Shown here in pieces: positions 1 through 7,220 of a stretch of 13,891 bases of DNA (within the stretch, counting starts at the first letter, position 1; each line of letters starts with the position of its first letter). The DNA is taken from contig CALMIT010000541.1 in the NCBI GenBank assembly GCA_937864255.1, forward strand, positions 1-13,891, in the 5' to 3' direction. The notes beneath the pieces were generated by a model that worked only from the letters and a program-made list of their open reading frames with translations, was not told the DNA's origin and ran no database searches. The translations under genes were made by a program, and so were the position numbers. Source of the DNA: an uncultured Saprospiraceae bacterium. GTDB lineage: Bacteria; Bacteroidota; Bacteroidia; Chitinophagales; Saprospiraceae.

Positions 1-2
1 GC

Positions 3-323
3 ACATTTAATGTAGAAGTGAATATGAATAATACCTCTGGTTTGCTGAAGCCAAACCTGCTGGCGCTGATGTTGCTCAACGATCATGTTGAAAAAAATGC
101 AGTTACTATCCCGCTTGAAGTGGTACAACAGGAATCGGGAGGTAAATTCTTTGTATTCGTAAAAGAAGGCGAGGTTGCAAAAAAAGTGTACATCACGACA
201 GGTAAAAGTTACGAAGGCAACATCGTCGTACAGGAAGGTCTGAAAGGCGGCGAAGAATTGATCATCGAAGGCGCCCGCTCGGTTTCTGATAATGAACCGG
301 TCGTTTTAGCCAAAAATGAATAA
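3..323 (+). CDS. RND efflux periplasmic adaptor (membrane fusion protein), C-terminal fragment
   Basis: The reading frame is open to the left edge of the window, so this is the last ~106 codons of a longer gene; a GTG at 18 is internal, not a start. The visible part reads as the end of the beta-barrel and membrane-proximal domains of HlyD/AcrA-type adaptors: a strand 'FNVEV', then 'LLKPNLLALM' (the usual 'l.pGm.a.v' position), 'AVTIPLEVV' (the 'vP..Al' strand), 'FFVFV', 'KKVYITTG' and 'VVQEGLKGGEELIIEGA'. Adaptors of this family are anchored in the inner membrane and connect an RND pump to a TolC-like outer-membrane channel. The RND permease follows 72 bases downstream on the same strand, which supports the call. 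The N-terminal lipoyl and hairpin domains lie outside the window, so subfamily and substrate cannot be judged. Confidence 0.87.
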   Translation, partial: TFNVEVNMNNTSGLLKPNLLALMLLNDHVEKNAVTIPLEVVQQESGGKFFVFVKEGEVAKKVYITTGKSYEGNIVVQEGLKGGEELIIEGARSVSDNEPVVLAKNE

Positions 324-329
324 ACTTTC

Positions 330-356
330 CCCGGGCTGCCCCCGGGTGGCTTTTTT
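330..356 (+). terminator. GC-rich hairpin plus T-run between adaptor and RND pump genes
   Basis: A six-base stem (CCCGGG, 330-335, pairing with CCCGGG, 341-346) with a five-base loop is followed, after five bases, by a run of six T. It lies directly after the adaptor stop codon and before the pump gene. The gap between stem and T-run makes it a poor intrinsic terminator; it may act as a partial terminator, an attenuator or an mRNA-processing or stability element within the operon. Confidence 0.35.
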
Positions 357-395
357 AAAAAATAAAATATATCACCTGCAACACATATAAAAATC

Positions 396-3300
396 ATGTC
401 TGAAAATTCAAATAATCCAAAAGAGAAAAAAGGTTTGCGGGAGTTTGGACTTTCTTCTTTTTCGGTAGATAACGCCACGAGTATTTTTATACTCACGTTT
501 ATGATACTGATTTTTGGAGTATCCTCTTATAATACGATACCTAAAGAATCATTTCCCGAAATTCCATGGCCGCAGATTTATATCAACACCGTTTACCCCG
601 GCAACTCAGCCGAAGACATTGAAAATCTGATCACCCGGCCGATAGAAAAAGAACTGGCTTCTGTTTCGGAAATAAAAAAAATCACGTCTTCCTCCATGCA
701 GGATTATTCGCTCATCGTAGCCGAATTTGAAGCAGATGTGGATCAGGAAATAGCGACCCGGAAAGTAAAAGACGCCGTGGACAAAGCCAAGCCAGAACTC
801 CCCACAGACCTGGATAAAGAGCCTGAAGTCCTGGAAATCAATCTGTCGGAAATACCGATCATGACGGTCAACATTTCAGGAAATTACACAAATGACGAAC
901 TGCGGGAATACGCCGAATATCTGGAAGAAAAAATTGAAGATTTGAAAGAAATTTCAAAAGTGGACTTGAAAGGCGATTTAGAAAGAGAGGTGAAAATAGA
1001 AGTGGATTTATTGAAAATGCAATCGCTTCAGGTAAGTTTCGGAGATATAGAAAGCGCCATTCAACAGGAAAATCTTACAATGTCGGGCGGGGAGTTGATC
1101 AACAACGATTTTCGCCGTTCCATCCGGATACTCGGTCAATTTAAAGACCCTTCCGAAATCGAAAATGTCATTGTAAAAAGTGAAAATCAAAATCCGGTTT
1201 TCATAAAAGATTTCGCCAATGTAATTTATGGTTTTAAAGAAAAATCAAGTATCGCCCGGGCAGATTTGCTGCCGGTTATTTCGCTTGACGTAATCAAAAG
1301 GAAAGGTCAAAACCTGCTTGATGCTGCCGACCAGATCAAAGAAATCATCCGGGAGGCGGAAGAAAATGTTCTGCCCAGAGATTTGAGCATTACCATTTTC
1401 AACGATCAGTCGGTGCAAACCCGCAACTCCGTATCCAATTTGGAAAATAGCATCATATCGGGGGTAATTTTGGTGGTTTTGGTTTTATTGTTTTTCCTCG
1501 GCATACGCAACGCTTCTTTTGTGGGTATCGCCATCCCGCTTTCCATGCTCATGGGTTTTTTGATAATCAACCTGCTCGGGTACACACTGAATATGGTGAT
1601 ACTTTTCGGGTTGATTCTTGCCCTCGGTATGTTGGTGGATAATGCCATCGTAGTGGTGGAAAATATGTACCGATACATGCAAAACGGCTACAAAGGCTGG
1701 GAAGCCGCCAAGTACGGCACGGGTGAAGTGGCTGTGCCTATTATCGCTTCCACAGCCACTACGCTTGCAGCTTTTATACCTCTCGCATTTTGGCCGGGCA
1801 TCATGGGTAGCTTTTTGAAATACCTGCCCATCACGCTCATCATCGTATTGTCTTCTTCGTTGTTTGTGGCTTTGGTTATCAATCCGGTCATTGCTGCGAG
1901 GTTTATGAAAGTAGATAAAAGAGCCGACGACCCGGCCGTAAGAAAACGGAAAAAAAGAAATGTGCTGATTGGCGCATTGATAATGCTTGTTTTTTCGGCA
2001 TTGGCACATTTTGGAGAGATCATGTGGCTCAGAAATCTGCTCTGGATATCCGCACTTATTTCTATTTTAAATATTTACTTCCTTCGACCGGCCTCATTCT
2101 ATTTTCAGAACAGGGCGCTTCCTGTTTTGGAAAATGGTTATGACAAGTTTGTAAGATTTGCTTTGAAAAGAAAGAATCCTTACATGGTTTTCGGAGGCAC
2201 CGTAGTGTTGCTTTTTGTAGCCATCATACTGCTCGGTATAAAATCTCCGAAAGTAGATTTATTTCCGAATCCGGATCCAAACTACATCAACGCATTCGTA
2301 GAATTGCCGATGGGAAAAGACATTGAAGCAACTGACAAAGTGGTAAAAGAACTTGAAACCAAGGTCAAAAAAATCATTGAACCGTATGACAAAATAGTGG
2401 ACGCCGTTTTGGCTCAGATAGGTGAAAACACTTCTGATCCGAATGCCGGTCCCGATTTCAGCGCATCACCCAACAAAGCCAGGCTGACGGTGTCTTTCAA
2501 ACCGGCCGAAGAGCGTGACGGAATTTCTACCTGGGGCATTATGGAAGAAATACGCGCCGGGCTTAAAGGCATACCGGGCGTACAAATCGTGATAGATAAA
2601 AACGCCGCAGGCCCGCCTACCGGCAAACCGATCAATATCGAATTGCAGGGAGACGATATCACTGAACTAACGGAACTTTCGGACAAAATGGTGGATTACA
2701 TCACCTCCAAAAATATCCCGGGAATTGAAGAATTGAAAAAGGATGTAAATATCGGAAAGCCTGAATTGCTTGTTAATGTTGACCGGGAAGCTGCCCGACG
2801 TTACGAAATTTCTACTTATGCCATTTCCGATGCAATCCGTGCCGCGGTTTTTGGAAAACAAGTTTCAAAATATAAAGAAGGGGATGACGATTTTCCGATT
2901 TTCGTCAGGGCAAAGGATCCTTATAGATACAATATTGACCAAATCCTGAATCAGTTTATCACTTTCAGAAGTATGGCAAGCGGCAAAATCGTGCAGGTAC
3001 CGATATCAGCGGTAGCCACGATTAGCTACTCTTCTACCTACAACTCCATCAATCGAAAAGATCAGGAGCGGATGATCACAATTTCGTCCAATGTTTTGAA
3101 AGAATATAACCCAAATGAAGTTGTGGCAGAAATAAAAGGCGCATTGGCGAGCTTCCCGATTCCGGAAGGATTTTCATACTCTTTCACCGGCCAACAGGAG
3201 CAGCAGGCAGAAGATATGGCTTTCATCCTATCAGCTTTTATGGTAGCTGTATTTGCCATATTTCTTATTCTGGTTGCACAATTCAATTCGCTTTCAGCAC

Positions 3301-3860
3301 CATTTATTATTATATTATCTGTATTCTTTAGTACGATAGGCGTATTTCTTGGTTATGTTTTCACGGGTATGGACATTTTAATTATCATGACAGGTATGGG
3401 CGTCATTTCTCTTGCTGGTATTGTGGTGAATAATGCGATCGTTTTAGTAGATTACACCTTGCTCACGATGAAGCGAAAAGCAATGGAGCAAAACCTAGAA
3501 TATCCCAACGACCTGCCGCCGGAAGACGTGAAAGAAGCCATCGTACTAGCCGGGGCAACCCGTTTGCGTCCGGTATTGCTAACCGCAATTACGACCGTAC
3601 TGGGTTTGATTCCGCTGGCTATGGGTATCAACATTAACTTCTTTACGCTTATTTCCGATCTTGATCCGCAATACTTTGTGGGCGGGGACAATGCTGCTTT
3701 TTGGGGCACAATGTCCTGGACGGTAGTGTATGGATTAACATTTGCTACCTTTCTTACCCTGGTTGTTGTGCCGAGTATGTTCTGGATTGCCTACAAGCTG
3801 AAAATCGGCATCCGTTCTATCGTACGTTTTAAAGAAAAACCTGCGAATCAGACGGTATAA
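396..3860 (+). CDS. RND-family efflux pump permease (AcrB/MdtB-like, HAE-type)
   Basis: This 1154-residue inner-membrane protein is a proton-driven multidrug or xenobiotic exporter that works with the adaptor encoded just upstream. TM1 is at residues ~28-46, followed by the first large periplasmic porter loop. TM2-6 start near residue 351 and include the TM4 signature GMLVDNAIVVVEN (D415, N416). The second periplasmic loop is followed by TM8-12 from ~941, with GIVVNNAIVLVDY (N1012, N1013) and RLRPVLLT (R1056, T1063). D415, R1056 and T1063 match the AcrB relay residues D407, R971 and T978, while the positions of D408 and K940 are both Asn. At ~1154 aa it is longer than the usual ~1030-1050; part of the excess is an extra hydrophobic segment at ~522-560, between TM6 and TM7. 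The ATG at 396 gives the expected N-terminus. Substrate cannot be deduced. Family assignment is secure. Confidence 0.97.
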   Translation: MSENSNNPKEKKGLREFGLSSFSVDNATSIFILTFMILIFGVSSYNTIPKESFPEIPWPQIYINTVYPGNSAEDIENLITRPIEKELASVSEIKKITSSSMQDYSLIVAEFEADVDQEIATRKVKDAVDKAKPELPTDLDKEPEVLEINLSEIPIMTVNISGNYTNDELREYAEYLEEKIEDLKEISKVDLKGDLEREVKIEVDLLKMQSLQVSFGDIESAIQQENLTMSGGELINNDFRRSIRILGQFKDPSEIENVIVKSENQNPVFIKDFANVIYGFKEKSSIARADLLPVISLDVIKRKGQNLLDAADQIKEIIREAEENVLPRDLSITIFNDQSVQTRNSVSNLENSIISGVILVVLVLLFFLGIRNASFVGIAIPLSMLMGFLIINLLGYTLNMVILFGLILALGMLVDNAIVVVENMYRYMQNGYKGWEAAKYGTGEVAVPIIASTATTLAAFIPLAFWPGIMGSFLKYLPITLIIVLSSSLFVALVINPVIAARFMKVDKRADDPAVRKRKKRNVLIGALIMLVFSALAHFGEIMWLRNLLWISALISILNIYFLRPASFYFQNRALPVLENGYDKFVRFALKRKNPYMVFGGTVVLLFVAIILLGIKSPKVDLFPNPDPNYINAFVELPMGKDIEATDKVVKELETKVKKIIEPYDKIVDAVLAQIGENTSDPNAGPDFSASPNKARLTVSFKPAEERDGISTWGIMEEIRAGLKGIPGVQIVIDKNAAGPPTGKPINIELQGDDITELTELSDKMVDYITSKNIPGIEELKKDVNIGKPELLVNVDREAARRYEISTYAISDAIRAAVFGKQVSKYKEGDDDFPIFVRAKDPYRYNIDQILNQFITFRSMASGKIVQVPISAVATISYSSTYNSINRKDQERMITISSNVLKEYNPNEVVAEIKGALASFPIPEGFSYSFTGQQEQQAEDMAFILSAFMVAVFAIFLILVAQFNSLSAPFIIILSVFFSTIGVFLGYVFTGMDILIIMTGMGVISLAGIVVNNAIVLVDYTLLTMKRKAMEQNLEYPNDLPPEDVKEAIVLAGATRLRPVLLTAITTVLGLIPLAMGININFFTLISDLDPQYFVGGDNAAFWGTMSWTVVYGLTFATFLTLVVVPSMFWIAYKLKIGIRSIVRFKEKPANQTV

Positions 3861-3872
3861 GTATTTTAAAAT

Positions 3873-3908
3873 AAAAAAGCCCCGGATTAAAAAATCCGGG
3901 GCTTTTTT
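3873..3908. terminator. Bidirectional intrinsic terminator
   Basis: A perfect 16-bp inverted repeat (3873-3888 and 3893-3908) has a four-base A loop. Its GC core is GCCCCGG/CCGGGGC, flanked by six A on the left arm and six T on the right arm. Read from either strand it forms a stem ending in a T-run. It sits between the convergent RND pump gene (stop at 3860) and the outer-membrane protein gene (stop at 3916) and should end transcription of both. Confidence 0.93.
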
Positions 3909-3915
3909 ATAAAAC

Positions 3916-4647
3916 TCAGTCTATATACTCAATCTTGTGCAAAAACCGGAAACCGATAGAAAGCTCGATAGCTATATTTCGTATTTCGCGTTCTTCGATG
4001 GTGCGGTTTTGGCCGGTAAAAGGATCACGCACATTCTGAATGGGCGGCTGGAAATACTGCCTGGAAAAGTCCGGGTGAACAGTCAACTCTAAAGTCATTC
4101 CAAAGAGTTCTCTGAAAGGAACCTCCACTCCGCCGCCGGCAGTTACGCCGTAATTCCATTTATTCACATATTCGGGAAAAGGGAAAATGGTAAGGCTGCT
4201 GATATTGTCAGGATCGTGGTATTCGGCAAGATTAGTCCTCACCGTGTATTCCCCCCGTACACCAATCATGTAATACAGTCTTGAATCGCCGCCACCCAAA
4301 CTATACTTCTTTTTTGCGCCCAAAATCAGAGCTATATTTTTGAAAATAAACTCTTGCGCCGGTGGATTGTACGGATTGCCGCCGATAGTAAAGCCGCGCT
4401 GATAACGCAACGCGCTGCCTTTCAGATGATAACCTGCCTGGGCATATACCGAAAACAGGTTTTCTTCGGGGGCGGATTCTATGAAAAGTGCGCCGTGGTA
4501 GCGATACAAAGCTCCCACATCAAAACCGCTCCATTTTTGAAATCCAACCGTGGGGCCTACTTTCAAACCAAAGGCATAACTCTGCGCCTGTGCAGCATAC
4601 ATACCGGCAAAAATCATCCAGATAAAAATCAAAAACACTTTTTTCAT
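3916..4647 (-). CDS. Outer-membrane beta-barrel protein (porin-like), function unknown
   Basis: The 243-residue product begins with a clear signal peptide: MKK, then a hydrophobic stretch to about residue 17 and a likely signal peptidase I site after A-Q-A near residue 22. The rest alternates polar and aromatic/hydrophobic residues in strand-like blocks (for example YAFGLKVGPTVGF, YYMIGVRGEYTV, WNYGVTAGGGVEVPF, IAIELSIGFRF) and ends in a short hydrophobic/aromatic strand. This fits the small Bacteroidota outer-membrane beta-barrel family with a conserved 'G.k.G...' start and a 'GGG.E.pf' strand. It is probably a small integral outer-membrane protein; no ligand or transport role can be assigned. 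It is preceded at 4857-5291 by a LytTR regulator on the same strand, but a 209-base gap with a large palindrome separates them, so co-transcription is doubtful. The start is supported by a purine-rich GGGAAG just upstream of the ATG. Confidence 0.82.
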   Translation of the reverse strand: MKKVFLIFIWMIFAGMYAAQAQSYAFGLKVGPTVGFQKWSGFDVGALYRYHGALFIESAPEENLFSVYAQAGYHLKGSALRYQRGFTIGGNPYNPPAQEFIFKNIALILGAKKKYSLGGGDSRLYYMIGVRGEYTVRTNLAEYHDPDNISSLTIFPFPEYVNKWNYGVTAGGGVEVPFRELFGMTLELTVHPDFSRQYFQPPIQNVRDPFTGQNRTIEEREIRNIAIELSIGFRFLHKIEYID

Positions 4648-4764
4648 CTTCCCTGCATTTTTAAAATTTCGGTAAAAATAATGCCGAAAATAAAGGATGT
4701 TTGCCAGACTGCTTGTATAACGAGTTTATTTTAAAATGGCGGCGGGAAAACCAAGCGGGGAGAA

Positions 4765-4806
4765 TTTTTTAAAATTGGCGAGTCCGGACTCGCCAATTTT
4801 AAAAAA
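4765..4806. repeat. Perfect 42-bp palindrome (possible terminator or repetitive hairpin)
   Basis: Bases 4765-4806 are identical to their own reverse complement. The core is an 18-bp GC-rich palindrome GGCGAGTCCGGACTCGCC, flanked by TT/AA, AAAA/TTTT and T6/A6. It lies 51 bases past the stop of the LytTR gene (minus strand) and upstream of the outer-membrane protein gene, so it could form the transcript end of the LytTR gene; on either strand the core is followed by only four T before A residues. The complete lack of mismatches also fits a dispersed palindromic repeat or a dimeric protein-binding site. The symmetry is certain, the role is not. Confidence 0.8.
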
Positions 4807-4856
4807 AATAAAACGGACAGCACGAGGTTCAAAAAATTTTGCCTAAAAAATACTTT

Positions 4857-5291
4857 TCAAAACTCGCCGAAATACGCCTCAAGGGCATTAAAAAAATGTA
4901 GTTTTTTTGCCTGTGAAACCTGAATGCAATGCCCGTCTTCCATAAAAACCTGTCCTCCTTTTCCTTTTTGGTAACGCTGCAATTTTTCCAGATTGATACA
5001 AAAAGAACGGTGAATTCTCACAAACCTTTGATCGTCGTTTACAACTTTTTCCAAATCCCGCAATGTCCGGCAAACCCAAATCCGCCTGTTTTGCGGAAAA
5101 TGAACTACACTGTAATTTCCTTCAGCCTGTATAAAAATAATATCGGAGAGGTTTTCAAAATGAAGCCCGTTGACGCCCGGCAGCGTAATTTTTGTTTTCG
5201 AAAGTATTTGTATTTCCGGCGAAAAGTCAGGTGTCTTAGTTTTTGAAAAGTCACCGGATTTGTTTGTATTTAAAATCGAAATTACATTCAT
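4857..5291 (-). CDS. Stand-alone LytTR-family DNA-binding transcriptional regulator
   Basis: The product is 144 residues long. Residues ~32-132 form a complete LytTR DNA-binding domain: a first strand near KITLP, the conserved 'sdIifIqAeGNYs.v' block (residues 49-62), a 'R.tLrdLEkvv....F.RiHRSf.iNl' block (75-101) and a closing 'G..i.vs...k' block (120-130). LytTR domains bind paired direct repeats in promoters, usually as the output of a two-component system. Here the N-terminal ~30 residues are short, polar and too small for a receiver domain, and no histidine kinase is adjacent, so the input is unknown. A promoter-like sequence precedes the gene (5329-5358). It is divergent from the helical protein gene at 5445 and upstream of the outer-membrane protein gene, either of which could be a target; that is inference. 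Confidence 0.93.
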   Translation of the reverse strand: MNVISILNTNKSGDFSKTKTPDFSPEIQILSKTKITLPGVNGLHFENLSDIIFIQAEGNYSVVHFPQNRRIWVCRTLRDLEKVVNDDQRFVRIHRSFCINLEKLQRYQKGKGGQVFMEDGHCIQVSQAKKLHFFNALEAYFGEF

Positions 5292-5328
5292 AACCAGCTA
5301 TTTTGAATAAAAAGTTTCGTTCAAAATT

Positions 5329-5358
5329 CAAAGTAGCCGCTCATCCATTAAAGCCAAA
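5329..5358 (-). promoter_or_regulatory. Putative Bacteroidota-type promoter for the LytTR gene
   Basis: Read on the minus strand, a TTTG (bases 5358-5355) is followed after exactly 19 bases by TACTTTG (5335-5329). This is close to the Bacteroidota primary sigma factor pattern TTTG / TAnnTTTG, one base short in the -7 box. A start of transcription ~7 bases further would leave a leader of about 30 bases before the ATG at 5291. It was found by eye, and short AT-rich motifs arise by chance. Confidence 0.42.
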
Positions 5359-5444
5359 TTAAATGAAAAGTCAGGTTTCTAATTTATGTCCGGAATTTGG
5401 AAAAACGCAAGTGGCTAACGATTTTTGAGAAAAAACCAGCCCCT

Positions 5445-6965
5445 ATGCCGAAAATAGATTCGCCAAAATTGTTTAACCTGATAAAATCGCTGACGCCTAC
5501 CGAGCGGCGGTATTTTAAGATGTGGGTGGACCCAAACAATGAAAAAAACAGCAAATACATTTTGCTGTTTGATGCCATCGAAGCACAAACCGACTTTGAC
5601 GACGCGGCTTTGAAAAAGCTCATTTATCCTGAAAAGACTCCGGAGAGCCGCAAGTATTCGGAACTAAAAAATTACCTCTACAATGAAATTCTGAAGGCGC
5701 TTCAACATTTTGATGAAAAAACTTCGGTCGAGTTTCGGATAAAAAATATGCTGCTGAATGTAAAAGTGCTTTTTAAAAGATCACTTTTTCATGAATGTAA
5801 AGAACAACTCCAAAAGATAAAAAAACTGGCGCTGGAATACGAAGACTACCTTGCTTTGCTTGAAGTATTGCGCTGGGAAAAGGAACTTGCCTACACCATG
5901 ACCGACATCGCTCTTTTAAACCGGCAATTAGAAAGTTTTCGAAAAAACGAGCTGGAATATCTTGGCGAGCAAACAACGATCACGGAACTCAGAAATCTTT
6001 TTTTCAAACTGCTGGTAGAACTGCGCAAAGATGTGACCCGCAGCAAGGAACATTTGGTGCAACTGAAAAAAATAGCCGACAATAATTTGATAAACCATCC
6101 GGCAAATACCGTTTCTACTACCGCGCATTTGTTTCGACTCCGTTTTCTTTCGGCTTTTGAAAAATTTTATGAGACCAGCAAAACCTTGCTAAAAGAAGTG
6201 GCTGCGCACCCGCATTTTCTCAAAGAAAGCGTATCTGAATACATTTCCGTTTTAAACAACCACATCGTGAGCTGCGGCCAGCTTGAAAAGTACGCTGAAG
6301 TGCGCACGTATCTTCAAAAATTAAAAAGCGTACAGCCCATCACCAAAGACGACGCTTTAAAAATTCACCGGCAATATTATCTGGCAAAATTCAGGTTGTG
6401 TATCTCGTCGGGCGAATTTGAGGAAGGAATAGAAGCGCTCAAAAGCCACGAATCCGAAAGCCTTCATTTTGAAAAATTTTACTTTGAAAAAAACACTTTT
6501 TATTTTCATTATTTCCTGATCTATTTCGGTGTCAACGATTATGAAAAAGCGCTCCATTACCTCAACGAATGGCTCAACATGCCCCGAAATATTGAAAGAC
6601 AGGATTTGCAAAGTCTCGCCCGGGTACTCAATCTCATCATCCACTTTGAGATGAAAAATGACATTTTGCTAGAGTCCCTGCTGCGTTCCACCCAGCGATT
6701 TTTAAGAAAAAGAAGCGTTTACCAGTTTGAAAAACTGATGGTACAGTTCATAAAAGATTCCAGGAAAATGTTTTTGAAAGACGAGATCAAAAAGGCGCTT
6801 CAAAACCTGCAATCAGAATTGAAGCGCCTTTTGATGCTTCCCGAAGAAGCCCAACTTATCAAAATGTTTGATTTCGAATCCTGGCTTGAAAGCAAACTTA
6901 CCGGCAAACCATTTAAAGAAATCGTACGGGAAAAATTCAACCGAAAATCAACGCCGCCGTCCTAA
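5445..6965 (+). CDS. Large alpha-helical protein of unknown function (possibly TPR-like)
   Basis: I cannot name this product. From the ATG at 5445 it has 506 residues; a TTG at 5397 would add 16, but the ATG start (MPKIDSPKLFNLIKSL) gives the more natural N-terminus. It has no signal peptide and no membrane helix, so it is probably cytoplasmic. It is rich in Leu, Lys and Glu. The N-terminus carries LIKSLTPTERRYFKMW, resembling the 'LikSLt..EkRyFK' opening I associate with uncharacterised Bacteroidota proteins of similar size. The rest alternates amphipathic helices, with pieces such as 'YEKALHYLNEWL' and 'FEEGIEALKSHE' that look like degenerate tetratricopeptide helices, suggesting a protein-interaction scaffold. 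It is transcribed divergently from the LytTR gene, with a 153-base gap between the ATG starts, and its last 18 bases overlap the convergent small gene at 6948-7157. Confidence 0.86.
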   Translation: MPKIDSPKLFNLIKSLTPTERRYFKMWVDPNNEKNSKYILLFDAIEAQTDFDDAALKKLIYPEKTPESRKYSELKNYLYNEILKALQHFDEKTSVEFRIKNMLLNVKVLFKRSLFHECKEQLQKIKKLALEYEDYLALLEVLRWEKELAYTMTDIALLNRQLESFRKNELEYLGEQTTITELRNLFFKLLVELRKDVTRSKEHLVQLKKIADNNLINHPANTVSTTAHLFRLRFLSAFEKFYETSKTLLKEVAAHPHFLKESVSEYISVLNNHIVSCGQLEKYAEVRTYLQKLKSVQPITKDDALKIHRQYYLAKFRLCISSGEFEEGIEALKSHESESLHFEKFYFEKNTFYFHYFLIYFGVNDYEKALHYLNEWLNMPRNIERQDLQSLARVLNLIIHFEMKNDILLESLLRSTQRFLRKRSVYQFEKLMVQFIKDSRKMFLKDEIKKALQNLQSELKRLLMLPEEAQLIKMFDFESWLESKLTGKPFKEIVREKFNRKSTPPS

Positions 6966-7157
6966 CGTGCCAAAGACCAAACCGTCGTTTTGGGGAGCCT
7001 CCAGATTGTTCCTGATTTCCAGGTCGTCCCAGATGGCCGTCGTGATAGTTCGTCTGGGTTTGCGAATGGCGATGTAGCCTCCTTTGGTTTGCAATTGCTT
7101 TTGCACGTCAAGCTCGCTTGACTTAAATTGATCGAGTGTAAAGGGAAGTTTTTTCAT
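6948..7157 (-). CDS. Small protein of unknown function with leader-like N-terminus and Gly-Gly motif
   Basis: The product has 69 residues from the ATG at 7157. A longer version from a TTG at 7226 would translate through a stem-loop and has an unconvincing N-terminus. The first ~27 residues (MKKLPFTLDQFKSSELDV... ending QLQTKGG) are charged and amphipathic and end in Gly-Gly. A polar, arginine- and threonine-containing tail follows, finishing FGTLGRRR. Short 'MKKL...' peptides with a GG site are typical of Bacteroidota peptide-precursor leaders cut by C39 peptidase exporters, but no modification enzyme, peptidase or exporter is visible in the window. It could equally be an ordinary small lineage-specific protein. 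The 3' end overlaps the convergent gene by 18 bases. Coding status is supported by a sensible start, a continuous frame in a region otherwise free of genes and a non-random composition; there is no recognised family. Confidence 0.55.
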   Translation of the reverse strand: MKKLPFTLDQFKSSELDVQKQLQTKGGYIAIRKPRRTITTAIWDDLEIRNNLEAPQNDGLVFGTLGRRR

Positions 7158-7197
7158 ACCGGTCTGTCTTTTTATTTGGTAAAAAATATGGCATGCT

Positions 7198-7220
7198 AAA
7201 ATCTCTTTCGGAGAGATTTT
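7198..7220. terminator. Stem-loop, likely terminator downstream of the CorC-like gene
   Basis: A perfect nine-base stem (7198-7206 with 7212-7220, AAAATCTCT/AGAGATTTT) encloses a five-base loop. On the plus strand it continues into a longer T-run (T to 7223); on the minus strand it ends in four T. It lies 173 bases past the stop of the CorC-like gene (minus strand) and ~40 bases before the small gene start, so it may terminate the former or sit in the 5' leader of the latter. The stem is mostly A/T, so it is a moderate candidate. Confidence 0.5.

Noticed and set aside
1485..2009. 174-codon minus-strand open frame inside the RND pump gene
   Set aside because: It is antisense to conserved TM4-TM6 codons, and its composition (many His, Gln, Arg) is that of a shadow frame.
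4354..4734. 126-codon plus-strand open frame over the outer-membrane protein gene
   Set aside because: It is antisense to the signal peptide and first strands of a convincing outer-membrane protein and shows no recognisable feature.
4857..5291. LytTR protein as a full two-component response regulator
   Set aside because: There is no receiver domain: only ~30 polar residues precede the LytTR domain and the upstream sequence is non-coding.
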